DNA of 64,000 nucleotides from Pseudoalteromonas arctica A 37-1-2. GTDB lineage: Bacteria; Pseudomonadota; Gammaproteobacteria; Enterobacterales; Alteromonadaceae. Made by a program: the position numbers and the translations under genes. The stretch spans positions 434,001 to 498,000 of the forward strand of contig NZ_CP011025.1 in NCBI RefSeq assembly GCF_000238395.3, written 5' to 3'. The notes under the pieces were generated by a model. It saw only the letters and a program-made list of their open reading frames with translations. It was not told where the DNA came from and did not search any database. The first letter of the stretch is position 1. Every line of letters starts with the position of its first letter. Of this stretch, positions 29,582 to 40,396 are shown piece by piece.

Positions 29582-30109
29582 ATGAAAACGCAATCGTTAA
29601 AAAGTTTACCAATGAATAAACAAGCAGGTTTTACACTTGTTGAATTGATCATCGTAATTGTTATTTTAGGCATTTTAGCCGTTACCGCAGCCCCTCGTTT
29701 TTTAAACTTGCAAGGTGATGCAAATGCTTCAACACTCGAAGGCTTACAAGGCTCTATTCGCAGCGGTATGAATATCGTAAACGGCAAGTCTATTATTGCT
29801 AGTGATCACAAAAAGGCAACGGCTACAGTTACTGTAGATACTGGTGTACCAGTACCTACTGTTTATGGTTACCCAGCAGCAACACTTGCTGCATTTGAAG
29901 CATTTTTAGATGTTAGCTTTGCTCCATCTACAGCACCAGACACAGATGACTTTAATATTGATGCGACAACAACAGGAACAGTTATTATATACCCTAATAG
30001 TTACATTGCTGATGATGAGTGCAGAATTGAATACATACAAGCAACTGCAACTACAGGGCCTGTTGTAGTAACGGCTCCTACAATTAATATTTTTACTGAT
30101 GAATGTTAA
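29582..30109 (+). CDS. mshA: MSHA major pilin MshA
   Basis: Main subunit of the MSHA pilus, used in surface attachment. AAGAGG lies seven bases before the ATG at 29582. The leader of 16 residues ends in Gly and is followed by FTLVELIIVIVILGILAVT, with Glu at +5. The mature pilin is about 159 residues with a C-terminal disulfide pair (DDECRIEY and FTDEC at the very end). A second ATG at 29612 would give a six-residue leader, but its upstream region has a weaker ribosome site. Confidence 0.92.
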   Translation: MKTQSLKSLPMNKQAGFTLVELIIVIVILGILAVTAAPRFLNLQGDANASTLEGLQGSIRSGMNIVNGKSIIASDHKKATATVTVDTGVPVPTVYGYPAATLAAFEAFLDVSFAPSTAPDTDDFNIDATTTGTVIIYPNSYIADDECRIEYIQATATTGPVVVTAPTINIFTDEC

Positions 30110-30119
30110 TTAATATTAA

Positions 30120-30611
30120 ATGATAAGCAGTAGTAAGCAACGATTGCGTGGCTTCACACTCATTGAGTTAATTATTACTCTAGTGATATTGGGAATACTG
30201 TCGGTAACGGCAGTTCCCAAATTTCTGGGCAGCTCAACAGAAGATGCATACTCATATCGAGACCGTACTTTAAATGCACTTAGAACAGTGCAGTTACGTG
30301 CAATGCAAAATACAGCGACAACAAGTTGCCATACTCTTTATATAACCTCCACACTTATTGCTCCCCCCACACCTGATACATGTATCGGTGGCGCTGATAC
30401 CAACAACACCGATCATTTAGTGGTACAAATAAACACGCAAAGAAGTGATATAACATTTAGCGCTTTAGATAGTAACGCAAATATATTTACCCAAATTAGT
30501 TTTGATCCTTTAGGTAAATCAAATCAAACCTGCACTTCGCAGTGTCGAATAGATGTTGGATTAGCTGGCGTATGCATAAGTGGTGAAGGGCTTATATATG
30601 CGTGCCCTTAA
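30120..30611 (+). CDS. mshC: Minor pilin MshC
   Basis: Type IV pilin-like protein of 163 residues with leader MISSSKQRLRG and FTLIELIITLVILGILSVT. The C-terminal part has several cysteines (TCHTLY-like TSCHTLY, PDTCIGG, QTCTSQC, GVCISG, YACP), unusual in number for its size. It overlaps mshD by 14 bp. Assignment is by order in the locus and length. Confidence 0.83.
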   Translation: MISSSKQRLRGFTLIELIITLVILGILSVTAVPKFLGSSTEDAYSYRDRTLNALRTVQLRAMQNTATTSCHTLYITSTLIAPPTPDTCIGGADTNNTDHLVVQINTQRSDITFSALDSNANIFTQISFDPLGKSNQTCTSQCRIDVGLAGVCISGEGLIYACP

Positions 30612-31149
30612 AGTAAAAGGTTTTACTCTAATTGAGCTTATTATTGGCATAGTGATGTTTGCTATTGCATTAAGCATTATTACCGCTTTAATTGCCCCGC
30701 AAGCAAAAAAAAGTGCAGAGCCAATTATTGCTTTAAGAGCCTCTGAATTTGGTCAATCACTAATGAACGAAATTCAAAGTAAATCGTTTGATGAGCACAG
30801 CGATAGAAGCGCACCTTTTAGACGTTGCGGCGAAACAACCTTGGGTGCTGAGCCTTGTACCGCAGAGGGCAATTTAGGCGTCGATAACTTAGGGGCAGGC
30901 CTAGAAACCCGAACCAGTTATAACGATGTAGATGACTATATTGCACTGTCTAACCAGCCTATCACTAATAGCTTAGGTGAGGTGTTAAGCGAGTACAGCG
31001 ACTTTAATTTAGTTGTTACTGTTGAGTACGATAGCGACTTTAACGAATTGACCATCAACGATGGCACAACCTTTAAGCGTATTACTATTGAAGTAACATC
31101 ACCCTTAGGCGAAGTTTACGGATTTAGTGCATATAAAGGGAATTACTAA
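30598..31149 (+). CDS. mshD: Minor pilin MshD
   Basis: Pilin-like protein of about 183 residues: leader MRALKVKG followed by FTLIELIIGIVMFAIALSI. The ATG at 30598 is preferred over the in-frame GTG at 30580 because it gives a normal eight-residue leader and has GGG upstream. It overlaps mshC and abuts mshO (TAATG). Confidence 0.83.
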   Translation: MRALKVKGFTLIELIIGIVMFAIALSIITALIAPQAKKSAEPIIALRASEFGQSLMNEIQSKSFDEHSDRSAPFRRCGETTLGAEPCTAEGNLGVDNLGAGLETRTSYNDVDDYIALSNQPITNSLGEVLSEYSDFNLVVTVEYDSDFNELTINDGTTFKRITIEVTSPLGEVYGFSAYKGNY

Positions 31150-31988
31150 TGCAAAGAGCTAAATACCAAAATGCATTTACCCTTATAGAACTATTACTTG
31201 TCATGGTTATTATTGGTATTTTAGCCGTAAGTGCATTTTCATTTATTGGTGCTGGGGTCAGTATTTACTCACAAGGGGTTAAACGCCAAGAAGCAGTAGC
31301 CCAGGCCCGTTTTTTAATAACGCGACTTAGTAAAGAATTGCGCCACGCTACGCCAAATTCATTAAGGCTTTCTTGTGATAATAATACTAGCGGGGCCTGT
31401 AGTGCTCAGCAGTGTTTAGAATTTACGCCGTTTTTATCGGCCACTCACTATACAAATTACCTACCTACCGTAGCGCCTTTTAATGTTAGCGCTGTTGATT
31501 TTGAACTTAATAATTTAACGCAGCCGCAAGCTGGAGATTGGGCAACTATTTACCCATTAAGCAGTGCTGATATATACGATGAAAACAATAATAAGCGCTT
31601 GCAAGTATCAGCATTTAATAGTTCAGCGAGCGAAATTGATGAGTGGCAATTTAGCAAAGCATTTACCCAAGAGTCGCCGAGTAAACGCCTTTATTTACTT
31701 TCAGAACCTGTAAGTTTTTGCGTTGAAGGGCAGTATTTATATAGATATACCAATTACGGTTTTACTGTTAATCAATTAGATGCCGTGAGCTTACAAATAA
31801 GCAGTGGTGTTAAACGTGATTTATTAGGTATTTACATTGCCAATAATTTAGCGAGCGATTTATTTTTTACTCTTGATGCGCTCTCCCTACAAAGAAACGC
31901 TGTGCTTAATGTGAATGCGCAAATGCAATTTAACGATACTGAAGTAATGAACTTTAACCATGAGGTACATATTCCTAATGTACCTTAA
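31149..31988 (+). CDS. mshO: Minor pilin-like protein MshO
   Basis: PilW/GspJ-like minor pilin of 279 residues. The prepilin segment is MQRAKYQNA followed by FTLIELLLVMVIIGILAVS: the residue before the cleavage point is alanine, not the usual glycine. The mature part has several cysteines (LSCDNNTSGACSAQQC). Start overlaps the mshD stop by one base. Confidence 0.82.
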   Translation: MQRAKYQNAFTLIELLLVMVIIGILAVSAFSFIGAGVSIYSQGVKRQEAVAQARFLITRLSKELRHATPNSLRLSCDNNTSGACSAQQCLEFTPFLSATHYTNYLPTVAPFNVSAVDFELNNLTQPQAGDWATIYPLSSADIYDENNNKRLQVSAFNSSASEIDEWQFSKAFTQESPSKRLYLLSEPVSFCVEGQYLYRYTNYGFTVNQLDAVSLQISSGVKRDLLGIYIANNLASDLFFTLDALSLQRNAVLNVNAQMQFNDTEVMNFNHEVHIPNVP

Positions 31989-32469
31989 AAAAAATCCTCA
32001 CGGAAAAGCCTTACCCAGTAAACAAAAAGGGAACTTAATAATTGTTTCTTTAGTAATTATTGTTGCTTTATTAGCACTAGGATTAGCATTAGTTAAAGTG
32101 CTTTCTGGTGCATCTCAACAAAATACGATTGAGTATTATGGGGCTCGCGCTTTTATGGCAGCACAAAGCGGCCTAGAAAGTGGTTTAACGCAACTATTTC
32201 CAACAAATAGCTCAGTTCAAAGCTGTACATCAGTTACTACTGATTTAACCTTCCAAACTGCATATTTAGCTAACTGTAAAGTAGTGGTGAGTTGCGATGA
32301 ATATATAGACTTACCTGATAGCAGTACAACCAACGGGCTTGTGAATATATATTACTTACAAAGCAGTGCAACGTGCGCCGCAATTGATTGCCCTGCAGGG
32401 AGTAGCTGCAGAAAAGATTATTGGCAAACACAAAGAACGCTCAGTGTGGAGGCTAAAACTTTACCATGA
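31978..32469 (+). CDS. mshP: MshP, PilX-like protein
   Basis: Minor pilin of PilX type with a KGN-LIIVSLVIIVALLALGLAL start, lacking the classical Glu+5 as PilX-like proteins often do, and an AFMAAQSGLESG stretch typical of the family. Four to six cysteines lie in the C-terminal half. The frame also opens at an ATG at 31960, six codons earlier, and the choice is uncertain. It overlaps mshO and mshQ. Confidence 0.75.
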   Translation: MYLKKNPHGKALPSKQKGNLIIVSLVIIVALLALGLALVKVLSGASQQNTIEYYGARAFMAAQSGLESGLTQLFPTNSSVQSCTSVTTDLTFQTAYLANCKVVVSCDEYIDLPDSSTTNGLVNIYYLQSSATCAAIDCPAGSSCRKDYWQTQRTLSVEAKTLP

Positions 32470-35400
32470 TGAAAAACGCATTGGTCATTATATTTTTTAG
32501 CTGCGTGTTACTTTGTAATTACGCAAATGCAGTGCCTCCAAAAATCGAGGGCCGTTATATAGAACTGCAAGATACATATACATCGCCTGTTTGGACAAAA
32601 GTTAATTTTCAACAGCAATATATAACGCCTCCTGCTGTTTTTATGCTCTCAACAAACCAAGGCGGAAACCCTGCAATAATAAGAATACGTAATATAACCA
32701 CAACTAGCTTTGAGGCCTTACCGCTTGAACCTTCAGGAGAGGATGGTGGACATATTAGTATGGGGGCGCACTATTTAGCTGTTGAGTATGGTGTGCATCA
32801 ATTTCCAGACGGCACAATTATGGAAGTAGGTAATACTGATCTATTGCTCGAATTACAGTATGGCTCTAAGTCTGGTTTTGCTCCACTAACACCTAAAGGC
32901 TATAAGCCTTTAACATTTGCTGAACCGTTTACTCAAAGGCCAAACTTTTTTCATTCGTTACAAACACTCAATAGCATAGACAGCAATCCACCAACGCAAG
33001 CATTAATACCATTTTTAACAGTTGCAGTTGAAAGTAATTCTCTATCTGCCAGCGGCGTTAATATTGCTTTAGAAGCATCTGAAACAGCACTTGGGCTTAT
33101 AAAAACCGAAACTGTTGCTTATATGGCCGTAGAGCCAGGAAGTAACCGCACATTTTCTGACGATAATGGCGTTGAGGTATCGTGGGAAACTTTTTTCACA
33201 GGCTTTGAAGTTGACGGTTGGAGCAATGGCTGTAATTACTTTAGTTTTACTAATAATTTTAGTGTGGCTCCGTTAGTTGTAGCAAGTAAAAACTCACGCC
33301 AAGAAGATGATGGCGGGTGGCTACGCAGCTGTAACCTAAGGACCGACAGGTTAGGGCTAGTTGTTGACGAAGATCGTGATGGCGATAACGAGCGCCGTCA
33401 CGTAAACGAGGAAGCATCAATACTCGCCATGACCAGTACCTTTGTATTTAATGGTGATATTTTAGATTGTGATACGTTATTCCCGGGCGCTATTTCTACT
33501 TATAACAATGGTGAAGTGCAGCTGGTGCAGGGAGTAGAAATAACCGATGGTAATGCGCAGTTTGTCACCACCACAAGTTTAATTTCTACAGCGCTGACGA
33601 GCCCTCCATTGTGTAATGGTCAGGCGTGTGTTGCTGGTGGTTATAACTCTTTAGAACCGAATCAAGCGGCGCAGGTGCCAACGGTTACAAATGATGGTAG
33701 CTCAACAGGACCCGTACCTACTTCTTTAGCTGGCGACTATTATTACGATGAGTTGCAGTTAAGTATGCTGGAAACAGAGTACAGAGTAACAGCGCCTACA
33801 CGTATTTTTTTAAAAGACACAACCTCACTTCTATCAACTTCATTTTTGAATATAGGTAAAACCAATATAGTAGTAGAAACTGGCGCGTACTTGGCTATTT
33901 ATGTGGATGGTGCGGTTGCTATTGCAGCCGATGCAAATATTGCGGGCTATATTGTTGCAACTGGTGAGGTAAGAATCGCTCAAAATGTAACGTATCAGGG
34001 ATCAATTACATCGGCTACTCAAATTATTACCGAAGGGAGCTCAACGTTTGACGCTCTACCAGTACCCGAAAGTATCCCTGGTTTTTGTGGTATTTATACA
34101 CCAGAAACACTGGATCATTATCGTTTAACAATAAGCGATAACAAAGGTCTAACGTGTGAAGCTAAAGAAATGACACTAACAGCCTGCGCTAATGATGCCT
34201 GCGATTTATTATTTGCGGAACCCTCTAGTTTAAACCTTTCTCCAGATAATAGTGGTCAGCAAAGTTGGGTTACGGGGGAGAATATTAATTTTACAGGATC
34301 AGCGGTTGTCGAATTTGCTAAACGCACCACAGGCAGTGTTACATTTGGATATAACACTGCGGATCCTTCTGCACCTCTTCGTTGTTATATCGGTGGTAAT
34401 AATGTTGGTTTGAGTGGCTGTAAAGTTACGTTTTCTGATGCTGGATTTATTTTTAATAATGATACTGATGGAAATACTACAATTCCAACTCAGTTATCAG
34501 CAAAGCCTTCAAATACTGGATTTAATGCAAAAGCGCTATTTATTCAAGCGGTAAAAACAAATACCACTACGGGCGTATGCGAAGCTGCATTTCCCGCTGG
34601 TGGCGATGTAAGCTTAGATTTATCGTATAAATGCAGTGCTGGTGCAAGTTGCTCTGATACAGTTTCACTTAGTAATAACAATAATACCTTTGCGGTAGAG
34701 CAAGCCTCTAAATCATTCATACTTAACTTTGATAGTGAGTCTAAAGCCCCGATTGTTATAAATTACCCCGATGCAGGAAAGTTGAGTTTAAATGTAAATA
34801 CCAATTTAATTTTAGACCCACTAACTAATTTATCAGTAAATCTAACAGGTAGTTCAAATGAATATGTTGTAAAGCCATTCGGATTAGCGATGGAAGTTGC
34901 AAGTGATGGTTATGCAGCAGACGCTGATGGGAGTTTATTTAGACTAACGGGCGAAGTATTTGATTTGAAAATGAATGCGGTGCAGTGGCAAACAGGGCAA
35001 GACACTAACAACGATGGTTTCCCAGACAACTACAGCAATATTACAAATAACATCATTGCCAAGCATTTTATTACAGAGCAACCACTTGTAGAGGCATTAC
35101 TTAAAGCGCCTACGCCAGGCATTCAAGGTACGCTTGAAGCGATGAGCACTGTTGCCTTTAGTGACACAGGTAGTTTGAGTGAATCTATATCGCAATATAA
35201 TTACGACCAAGTTGGCATCATTGATTTAACAGCAGGCCTTCAAGATGCCGATTATTTTGGTGCGGGAGATGTAAAAGGTGAGCTATATAACGTTGGTCGT
35301 TTTGCACCTTCGCAGTTTCAGGTAGTGGGGGTTCAAGCTGCCGCGCAATGCACGCAATACGGCAGTAATTTAACTTACCTTGATCAACCTTTTGAACTTG

Positions 35401-36206
35401 GCTTTACAGTACAAGTACAAAATCAAAATGGTGAGCTAATGGCTAATTATAAAGCGGGCTTTGATAAATCAAGTGTAGACGTTAATGCCGAAAATAATGA
35501 AGTAGGTAACTATGTACCTGCAACTAATTTTACTAGCCGCTTAGTAAACCTAGGAAATAACAACTGGGGAGATACAAGCGATGGTCAATGGCAAATGAGC
35601 CAACTCAACACGACACTTAAAAGATTAGGTGTAGGGCAAGCAGACGGACCGTTCGCTATGGTGAGCTTAATGGCAACGCTTTCTAACATAGAAGGAGCAA
35701 CACTCATTGATGCAAATGATAAACCTAATACACAAACAGCATGCTCGGGTGGTTGTAATAGCGTACGACTAAATGCATTACCGATAGAGTTTAGGTTTGG
35801 ACGTTTAGTCCTTGGCAATAACGCAGGCTCCGATCTCGACCCTTTACTTATTCCTATGCAGGCTCAGTATTACAACGGCAGTGGATTTGTAAATAACGCT
35901 GAAGATAACTGTAGTGTATTTGATCATACCCAAATCACTCAAATATCACCTAGCAGCCCACAATTAACCTATAAATATGGGACTGGTGTATCTGGCCAGC
36001 TAGAAGCGGGAGTGTATCCTGCAAACAATGGTATTTATGCACAGCCAAATGGTTTGGGTGAATTTACCTTAGAATATAATACTTATGATTGGTTAAAGTG
36101 GGATTGGCAGGGCGATGGAACACAGCTTGATCCTCGTACTATTTTACAATTTGGACGCTTTAGAGGAAATGATCGGGTTATTTACTGGCGTGAAACACGC
36201 GAATAG
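32466..36206 (+). CDS. mshQ: Large surface protein MshQ
   Basis: A 1246-residue exported protein that closes the msh locus; proposed to act at the pilus tip or on the surface, in analogy with PilY1-like proteins. A signal peptide ends near residue 22 (CNYANA). Residues about 25-290 hold two related beta modules (VWTKVNFQQQYITPPAVF, and FAEPFTQRPNFFHS) that resemble H-type lectin-like repeats. A beta-helix-like stretch follows (360-540), then a long C-terminal DUF6701-like region. Many scattered cysteines suggest disulfides. Its ATG overlaps the mshP stop. Confidence 0.82.
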   Translation: MMKNALVIIFFSCVLLCNYANAVPPKIEGRYIELQDTYTSPVWTKVNFQQQYITPPAVFMLSTNQGGNPAIIRIRNITTTSFEALPLEPSGEDGGHISMGAHYLAVEYGVHQFPDGTIMEVGNTDLLLELQYGSKSGFAPLTPKGYKPLTFAEPFTQRPNFFHSLQTLNSIDSNPPTQALIPFLTVAVESNSLSASGVNIALEASETALGLIKTETVAYMAVEPGSNRTFSDDNGVEVSWETFFTGFEVDGWSNGCNYFSFTNNFSVAPLVVASKNSRQEDDGGWLRSCNLRTDRLGLVVDEDRDGDNERRHVNEEASILAMTSTFVFNGDILDCDTLFPGAISTYNNGEVQLVQGVEITDGNAQFVTTTSLISTALTSPPLCNGQACVAGGYNSLEPNQAAQVPTVTNDGSSTGPVPTSLAGDYYYDELQLSMLETEYRVTAPTRIFLKDTTSLLSTSFLNIGKTNIVVETGAYLAIYVDGAVAIAADANIAGYIVATGEVRIAQNVTYQGSITSATQIITEGSSTFDALPVPESIPGFCGIYTPETLDHYRLTISDNKGLTCEAKEMTLTACANDACDLLFAEPSSLNLSPDNSGQQSWVTGENINFTGSAVVEFAKRTTGSVTFGYNTADPSAPLRCYIGGNNVGLSGCKVTFSDAGFIFNNDTDGNTTIPTQLSAKPSNTGFNAKALFIQAVKTNTTTGVCEAAFPAGGDVSLDLSYKCSAGASCSDTVSLSNNNNTFAVEQASKSFILNFDSESKAPIVINYPDAGKLSLNVNTNLILDPLTNLSVNLTGSSNEYVVKPFGLAMEVASDGYAADADGSLFRLTGEVFDLKMNAVQWQTGQDTNNDGFPDNYSNITNNIIAKHFITEQPLVEALLKAPTPGIQGTLEAMSTVAFSDTGSLSESISQYNYDQVGIIDLTAGLQDADYFGAGDVKGELYNVGRFAPSQFQVVGVQAAAQCTQYGSNLTYLDQPFELGFTVQVQNQNGELMANYKAGFDKSSVDVNAENNEVGNYVPATNFTSRLVNLGNNNWGDTSDGQWQMSQLNTTLKRLGVGQADGPFAMVSLMATLSNIEGATLIDANDKPNTQTACSGGCNSVRLNALPIEFRFGRLVLGNNAGSDLDPLLIPMQAQYYNGSGFVNNAEDNCSVFDHTQITQISPSSPQLTYKYGTGVSGQLEAGVYPANNGIYAQPNGLGEFTLEYNTYDWLKWDWQGDGTQLDPRTILQFGRFRGNDRVIYWRETRE

Positions 36207-36327
36207 TTGTAAACTAATATAATAATTGAACAAAGCTTGTGTTTTGTGCTGCAAGTACATAGCATAAGGCTTTAATTATAAAAAATAATAACGACCAAAT
36301 AATTGCCGCTTTTTGGGACTGGAATAT

Positions 36328-38376
36328 ATGCGAATTACTCCTTTATCTCTGTTAATTTCAGCTAGTTTGTTAGCTAGTAGTGCATTTGCACAAGACACAG
36401 CTACAGTGACTGGAATTGACTCAGAGATTAGTGTTAAACAGACAGAATACGATAACTCGACAAGAATACTTGAAAAACATCTTAAAGAAGAAAGTCAGTT
36501 ACAAAATCAATTAGAGCTACTTCGTTCTCGTTCTACAGAGCTAGATAAAGAAAAAAACCAAGCGCTCGATGCGATGAACGAAATGTACCGTCGTTTAATT
36601 GACGATCCCACTATTAATATTAGTGCGGCTCAATCACGCTATCAAAAAGCGGTGATTGATCATAAGCAAAATAAAGATGACATTTCTATGCAGTTGGCGG
36701 CAATTGCATCCCACCGTAAAGATATAGAACAAATTCGTGTTGCTAAGCATACGCTTTTAAATACATTAGAAAGTTTAAAAGAGCAGTTAACTACAGCCCG
36801 CGTAGAGCGTTTACGTAACGAGTTTACACGTGAAGGTACGCTTGAGGTTAACCACACTATTAACTGTAAGCGAACAGAAACGCTAGCAGCATGTGAGCAA
36901 CGCGGTCAGCAAATGGGTCTACAAAAAGCAACTAAACGCTTTGTTGATCAAATTTTTGCAAATCTAACAGAAGAGCGCATTGTTGAGCCAAAACGTAATT
37001 TGGCGGGCGCTCAAGTACAAATATTAAGTAGCCATGTAGTTAACAGTGCATTTAGCGGTCAAGGTAATTACAACGTTAACTTAAGTGTAACTATGCGCGG
37101 CGAAGTTAATAGCAGCCGTTTATGTAGCTTATTAAGCATAGATAACCGCTATTGTTCTGAGTACGGCACGCCACTTACGGCTGCTTATCAACCAGCGTAT
37201 AACAATACATTTACCGATAGTCAGTTAACATTCAGTAATAGCGCGGATAATAGCAACACAGTGTCGGTTTCTCGTTTAAATGAGCAGCCAGTACGTGATT
37301 ATTCAGTTAAACCTGCATCGGTGAAAAAAGATTACCCTTCTATCCTTAATAAGAAGAAGGATCAATCGGTAGAGCTGACATTACGATCAAACGTATACGA
37401 CGATGAAGTGTTTATCGATGGTGTAAGCTTTGGCTCAACACGCTTGATTACACGTTTACCGCCGGGCATTCATAACATTGAAATACGTAAACTTGGTTAT
37501 AAACCTTATCAAGCACGTGTTGATTTGAATAAAGCGCAAACAATTAATGCAAATTTAGTAAAAAAGCCTAAGTCGATTGCTGCACCGACCTATACTCGAG
37601 AGCAACCAGAAGTAACAACACGCCAGGTTAGTGAAAACGTTAATGTATTAAATGCAAACGTTGAAACGCCGGTTGTCGTTATTCCTGCAGGCAAATTTAA
37701 AATGGGCGATATTAACGGCAATGGTTTAGCTAATGAACGTCCAGTAATTGAAAAAGTAATAGCAAATTCTTTCGCTATGCAAAGTAAAGAAGTAACCGTG
37801 GGTGCCTACGAAAAGTTTGTAGCAAATACAGGTTATAAAACTCAAGCGGAAAAAAATAAAGGGTGTGCGTATTATTTAAATGGCGAACCAGTATGGGAAG
37901 CAAATTTAAATTGGCGTAATCCTGGTTTTGAGCAAGGCAGTGACTTTCCTGCTGTATGTTTAACTTATAACGATGCAAAAGCTTACGCTGAGTGGTTATC
38001 TGGTCAAACAGGACAGCAATTTCGTTTACCTAACGAAGTTGAGTGGGAATACGCAGCACGCGCAGGAACTGAAACAGAATACCCTTGGGGTAACGAAATT
38101 GGTAAAAACCTAGCTAACTGTGGTTGGTGTGGTAGTGAATGGTCAAACAGACGTGCATCACCAGTAGGTTCTTTTTCTCCAAATGCATTTGGATTATACG
38201 ATACCGTAGGCAATGTATGGGAATGGACCGATAAAGAATCAGGTGAGTCTGATGTAGCAGTAAGAGGCGGAGCGTGGAACTTTGCACCAAGCCTTGCTCG
38301 TGCATCTACGCGTTTAATTTTAGCGCCTGATTTTAGATCTAACTACATTGGTTTTCGCTTAGTTCGCGAACGATAA
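36328..38376 (+). CDS. Exported PEGA / formylglycine-generating-enzyme-like (SUMF1) protein
   Basis: From the ATG at 36328 it has a signal peptide (ISASLLASSAFA), a long coiled coil (about residues 30-150), a middle domain with cysteines, a PEGA domain (LRSNVYDDEVFIDGVSFGS, about 370-425) and a C-terminal SUMF1/FGE-sulfatase domain (about 455-680) with RLPNEVEWEYAARAG, GNVWEWTD and VRGGAWNF. Such domains fold as C-type-lectin-like modules and are often non-enzymatic. The role is unknown. It lies between mshQ and mreB and ends in its own terminator. Confidence 0.85.
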   Translation: MRITPLSLLISASLLASSAFAQDTATVTGIDSEISVKQTEYDNSTRILEKHLKEESQLQNQLELLRSRSTELDKEKNQALDAMNEMYRRLIDDPTINISAAQSRYQKAVIDHKQNKDDISMQLAAIASHRKDIEQIRVAKHTLLNTLESLKEQLTTARVERLRNEFTREGTLEVNHTINCKRTETLAACEQRGQQMGLQKATKRFVDQIFANLTEERIVEPKRNLAGAQVQILSSHVVNSAFSGQGNYNVNLSVTMRGEVNSSRLCSLLSIDNRYCSEYGTPLTAAYQPAYNNTFTDSQLTFSNSADNSNTVSVSRLNEQPVRDYSVKPASVKKDYPSILNKKKDQSVELTLRSNVYDDEVFIDGVSFGSTRLITRLPPGIHNIEIRKLGYKPYQARVDLNKAQTINANLVKKPKSIAAPTYTREQPEVTTRQVSENVNVLNANVETPVVVIPAGKFKMGDINGNGLANERPVIEKVIANSFAMQSKEVTVGAYEKFVANTGYKTQAEKNKGCAYYLNGEPVWEANLNWRNPGFEQGSDFPAVCLTYNDAKAYAEWLSGQTGQQFRLPNEVEWEYAARAGTETEYPWGNEIGKNLANCGWCGSEWSNRRASPVGSFSPNAFGLYDTVGNVWEWTDKESGESDVAVRGGAWNFAPSLARASTRLILAPDFRSNYIGFRLVRER

Positions 38377-38385
38377 AACTCAATT

Positions 38386-38408
38386 AAGGAAGCTTTGCTT
38401 CCTTTTTT
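38386..38408 (+). terminator. Terminator before mreB
   Basis: AAGGAAGC pairs with GCTTCCTT around a TTT loop and continues into a T run. It isolates the mre operon from the upstream gene. Confidence 0.9.
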
Positions 38409-38439
38409 CACAAATTCACAAAGGCGCTGCGCTTTATAT

Positions 38440-38457
38440 TGCTCATATAGTTGAGCA
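38440..38457. other. Inverted repeat in the mreB promoter region
   Basis: TGCTCA and TGAGCA flank a six-base spacer, 54 bp before the mreB start codon. It could be an operator or an mRNA leader hairpin. No factor can be named. Confidence 0.35.
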
Positions 38458-38477
38458 TGTTAAAGTGAGGCAGCTAA

Positions 38478-39553
<1,076 letters not shown>

Positions 39554-39554
<1 letters not shown>

Positions 39555-40396
39555 TGAAATTAATGTTTGGACGCACAGTCTCTTTGCAACTGCGACTTTT
39601 TGTCGCAGTGCTTTTGAGTATCGTACTCATTGTTGGAGACAGATATACGCAAGGTGGTACCGTTGTTCGTACCAGCCTCAATACCTTAGTTAGCCCACTA
39701 ATTTATGTTGCTAATTTACCCTACGAATTATTTAGCTTAAGTGCTAAAAGCCTGCATACGCGAGAGCAACTTCTTACTGAAAACGAAGCGCTGAAAAAAA
39801 AGCAAATGCTACAAAGCGAGCAACTTCAGCAGTATCAATTTCTAGCCAGAGAAAATCAAAAACTACGCGCCTTATTAGGCTCATCTGCAAAACAATCAAA
39901 TCGTAAAATTATTGCTCAAGTACTTTCTGTGCATTCAAACCCGTATAGCCATCAAGTTGTTATAAATCGTGGTACCACCGATGGACTTAGTGAAAGCCAA
40001 GCCGTAATTGATGAGATGGGTGTAGTGGGGCAATTAACTAAAGTAGGGTCAACTACGTCACGCGTATTACTCATGACCGACACTACGCATGCCACACCTG
40101 TGCGTATACTGCGTAACGATGTACGAACGGTTGTTGAGGGCATAGGTAAAATTAACGTCGTTAAGCTCTCTCACGTTCCGCACAGCTTAGATGTGCGAAT
40201 TGGCGATGTACTTGTTACATCAGGATTAGGTGGCACATTCCCTGAGGGATACCCGGTGGCTGTAGTAACCGAAATAAACCGTGATGAAGGCCGCCCGTTT
40301 GCACAAGTTTTTGCAGAACCTATTGCGCAATTAGATCGCATTCGTTTGCTGGTTATTTTATGGCGTAATCAACAGGAGCAAATCAGCGATGATTAA
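39554..40396 (+). CDS. mreC: Rod-shape protein MreC
   Basis: Bitopic inner-membrane protein linking MreB to the elongasome (PBP2/RodA). One N-terminal helix (LRLFVAVLLSIVLIVGD), a coiled coil (about residues 70-110) and the beta-rich MreC core (GVVGQLTKVG, TSGLGGTFPEGYPVA). At 280 residues it is of normal size. It overlaps mreB by one base and mreD by 8 bp. Confidence 0.95.

Noticed and set aside
38004..38305. Overlapping minus-strand ORFs at the 3' end of the SUMF1-like gene
   Set aside because: No coding character and overlapped by the well-defined SUMF1 domain on the plus strand.
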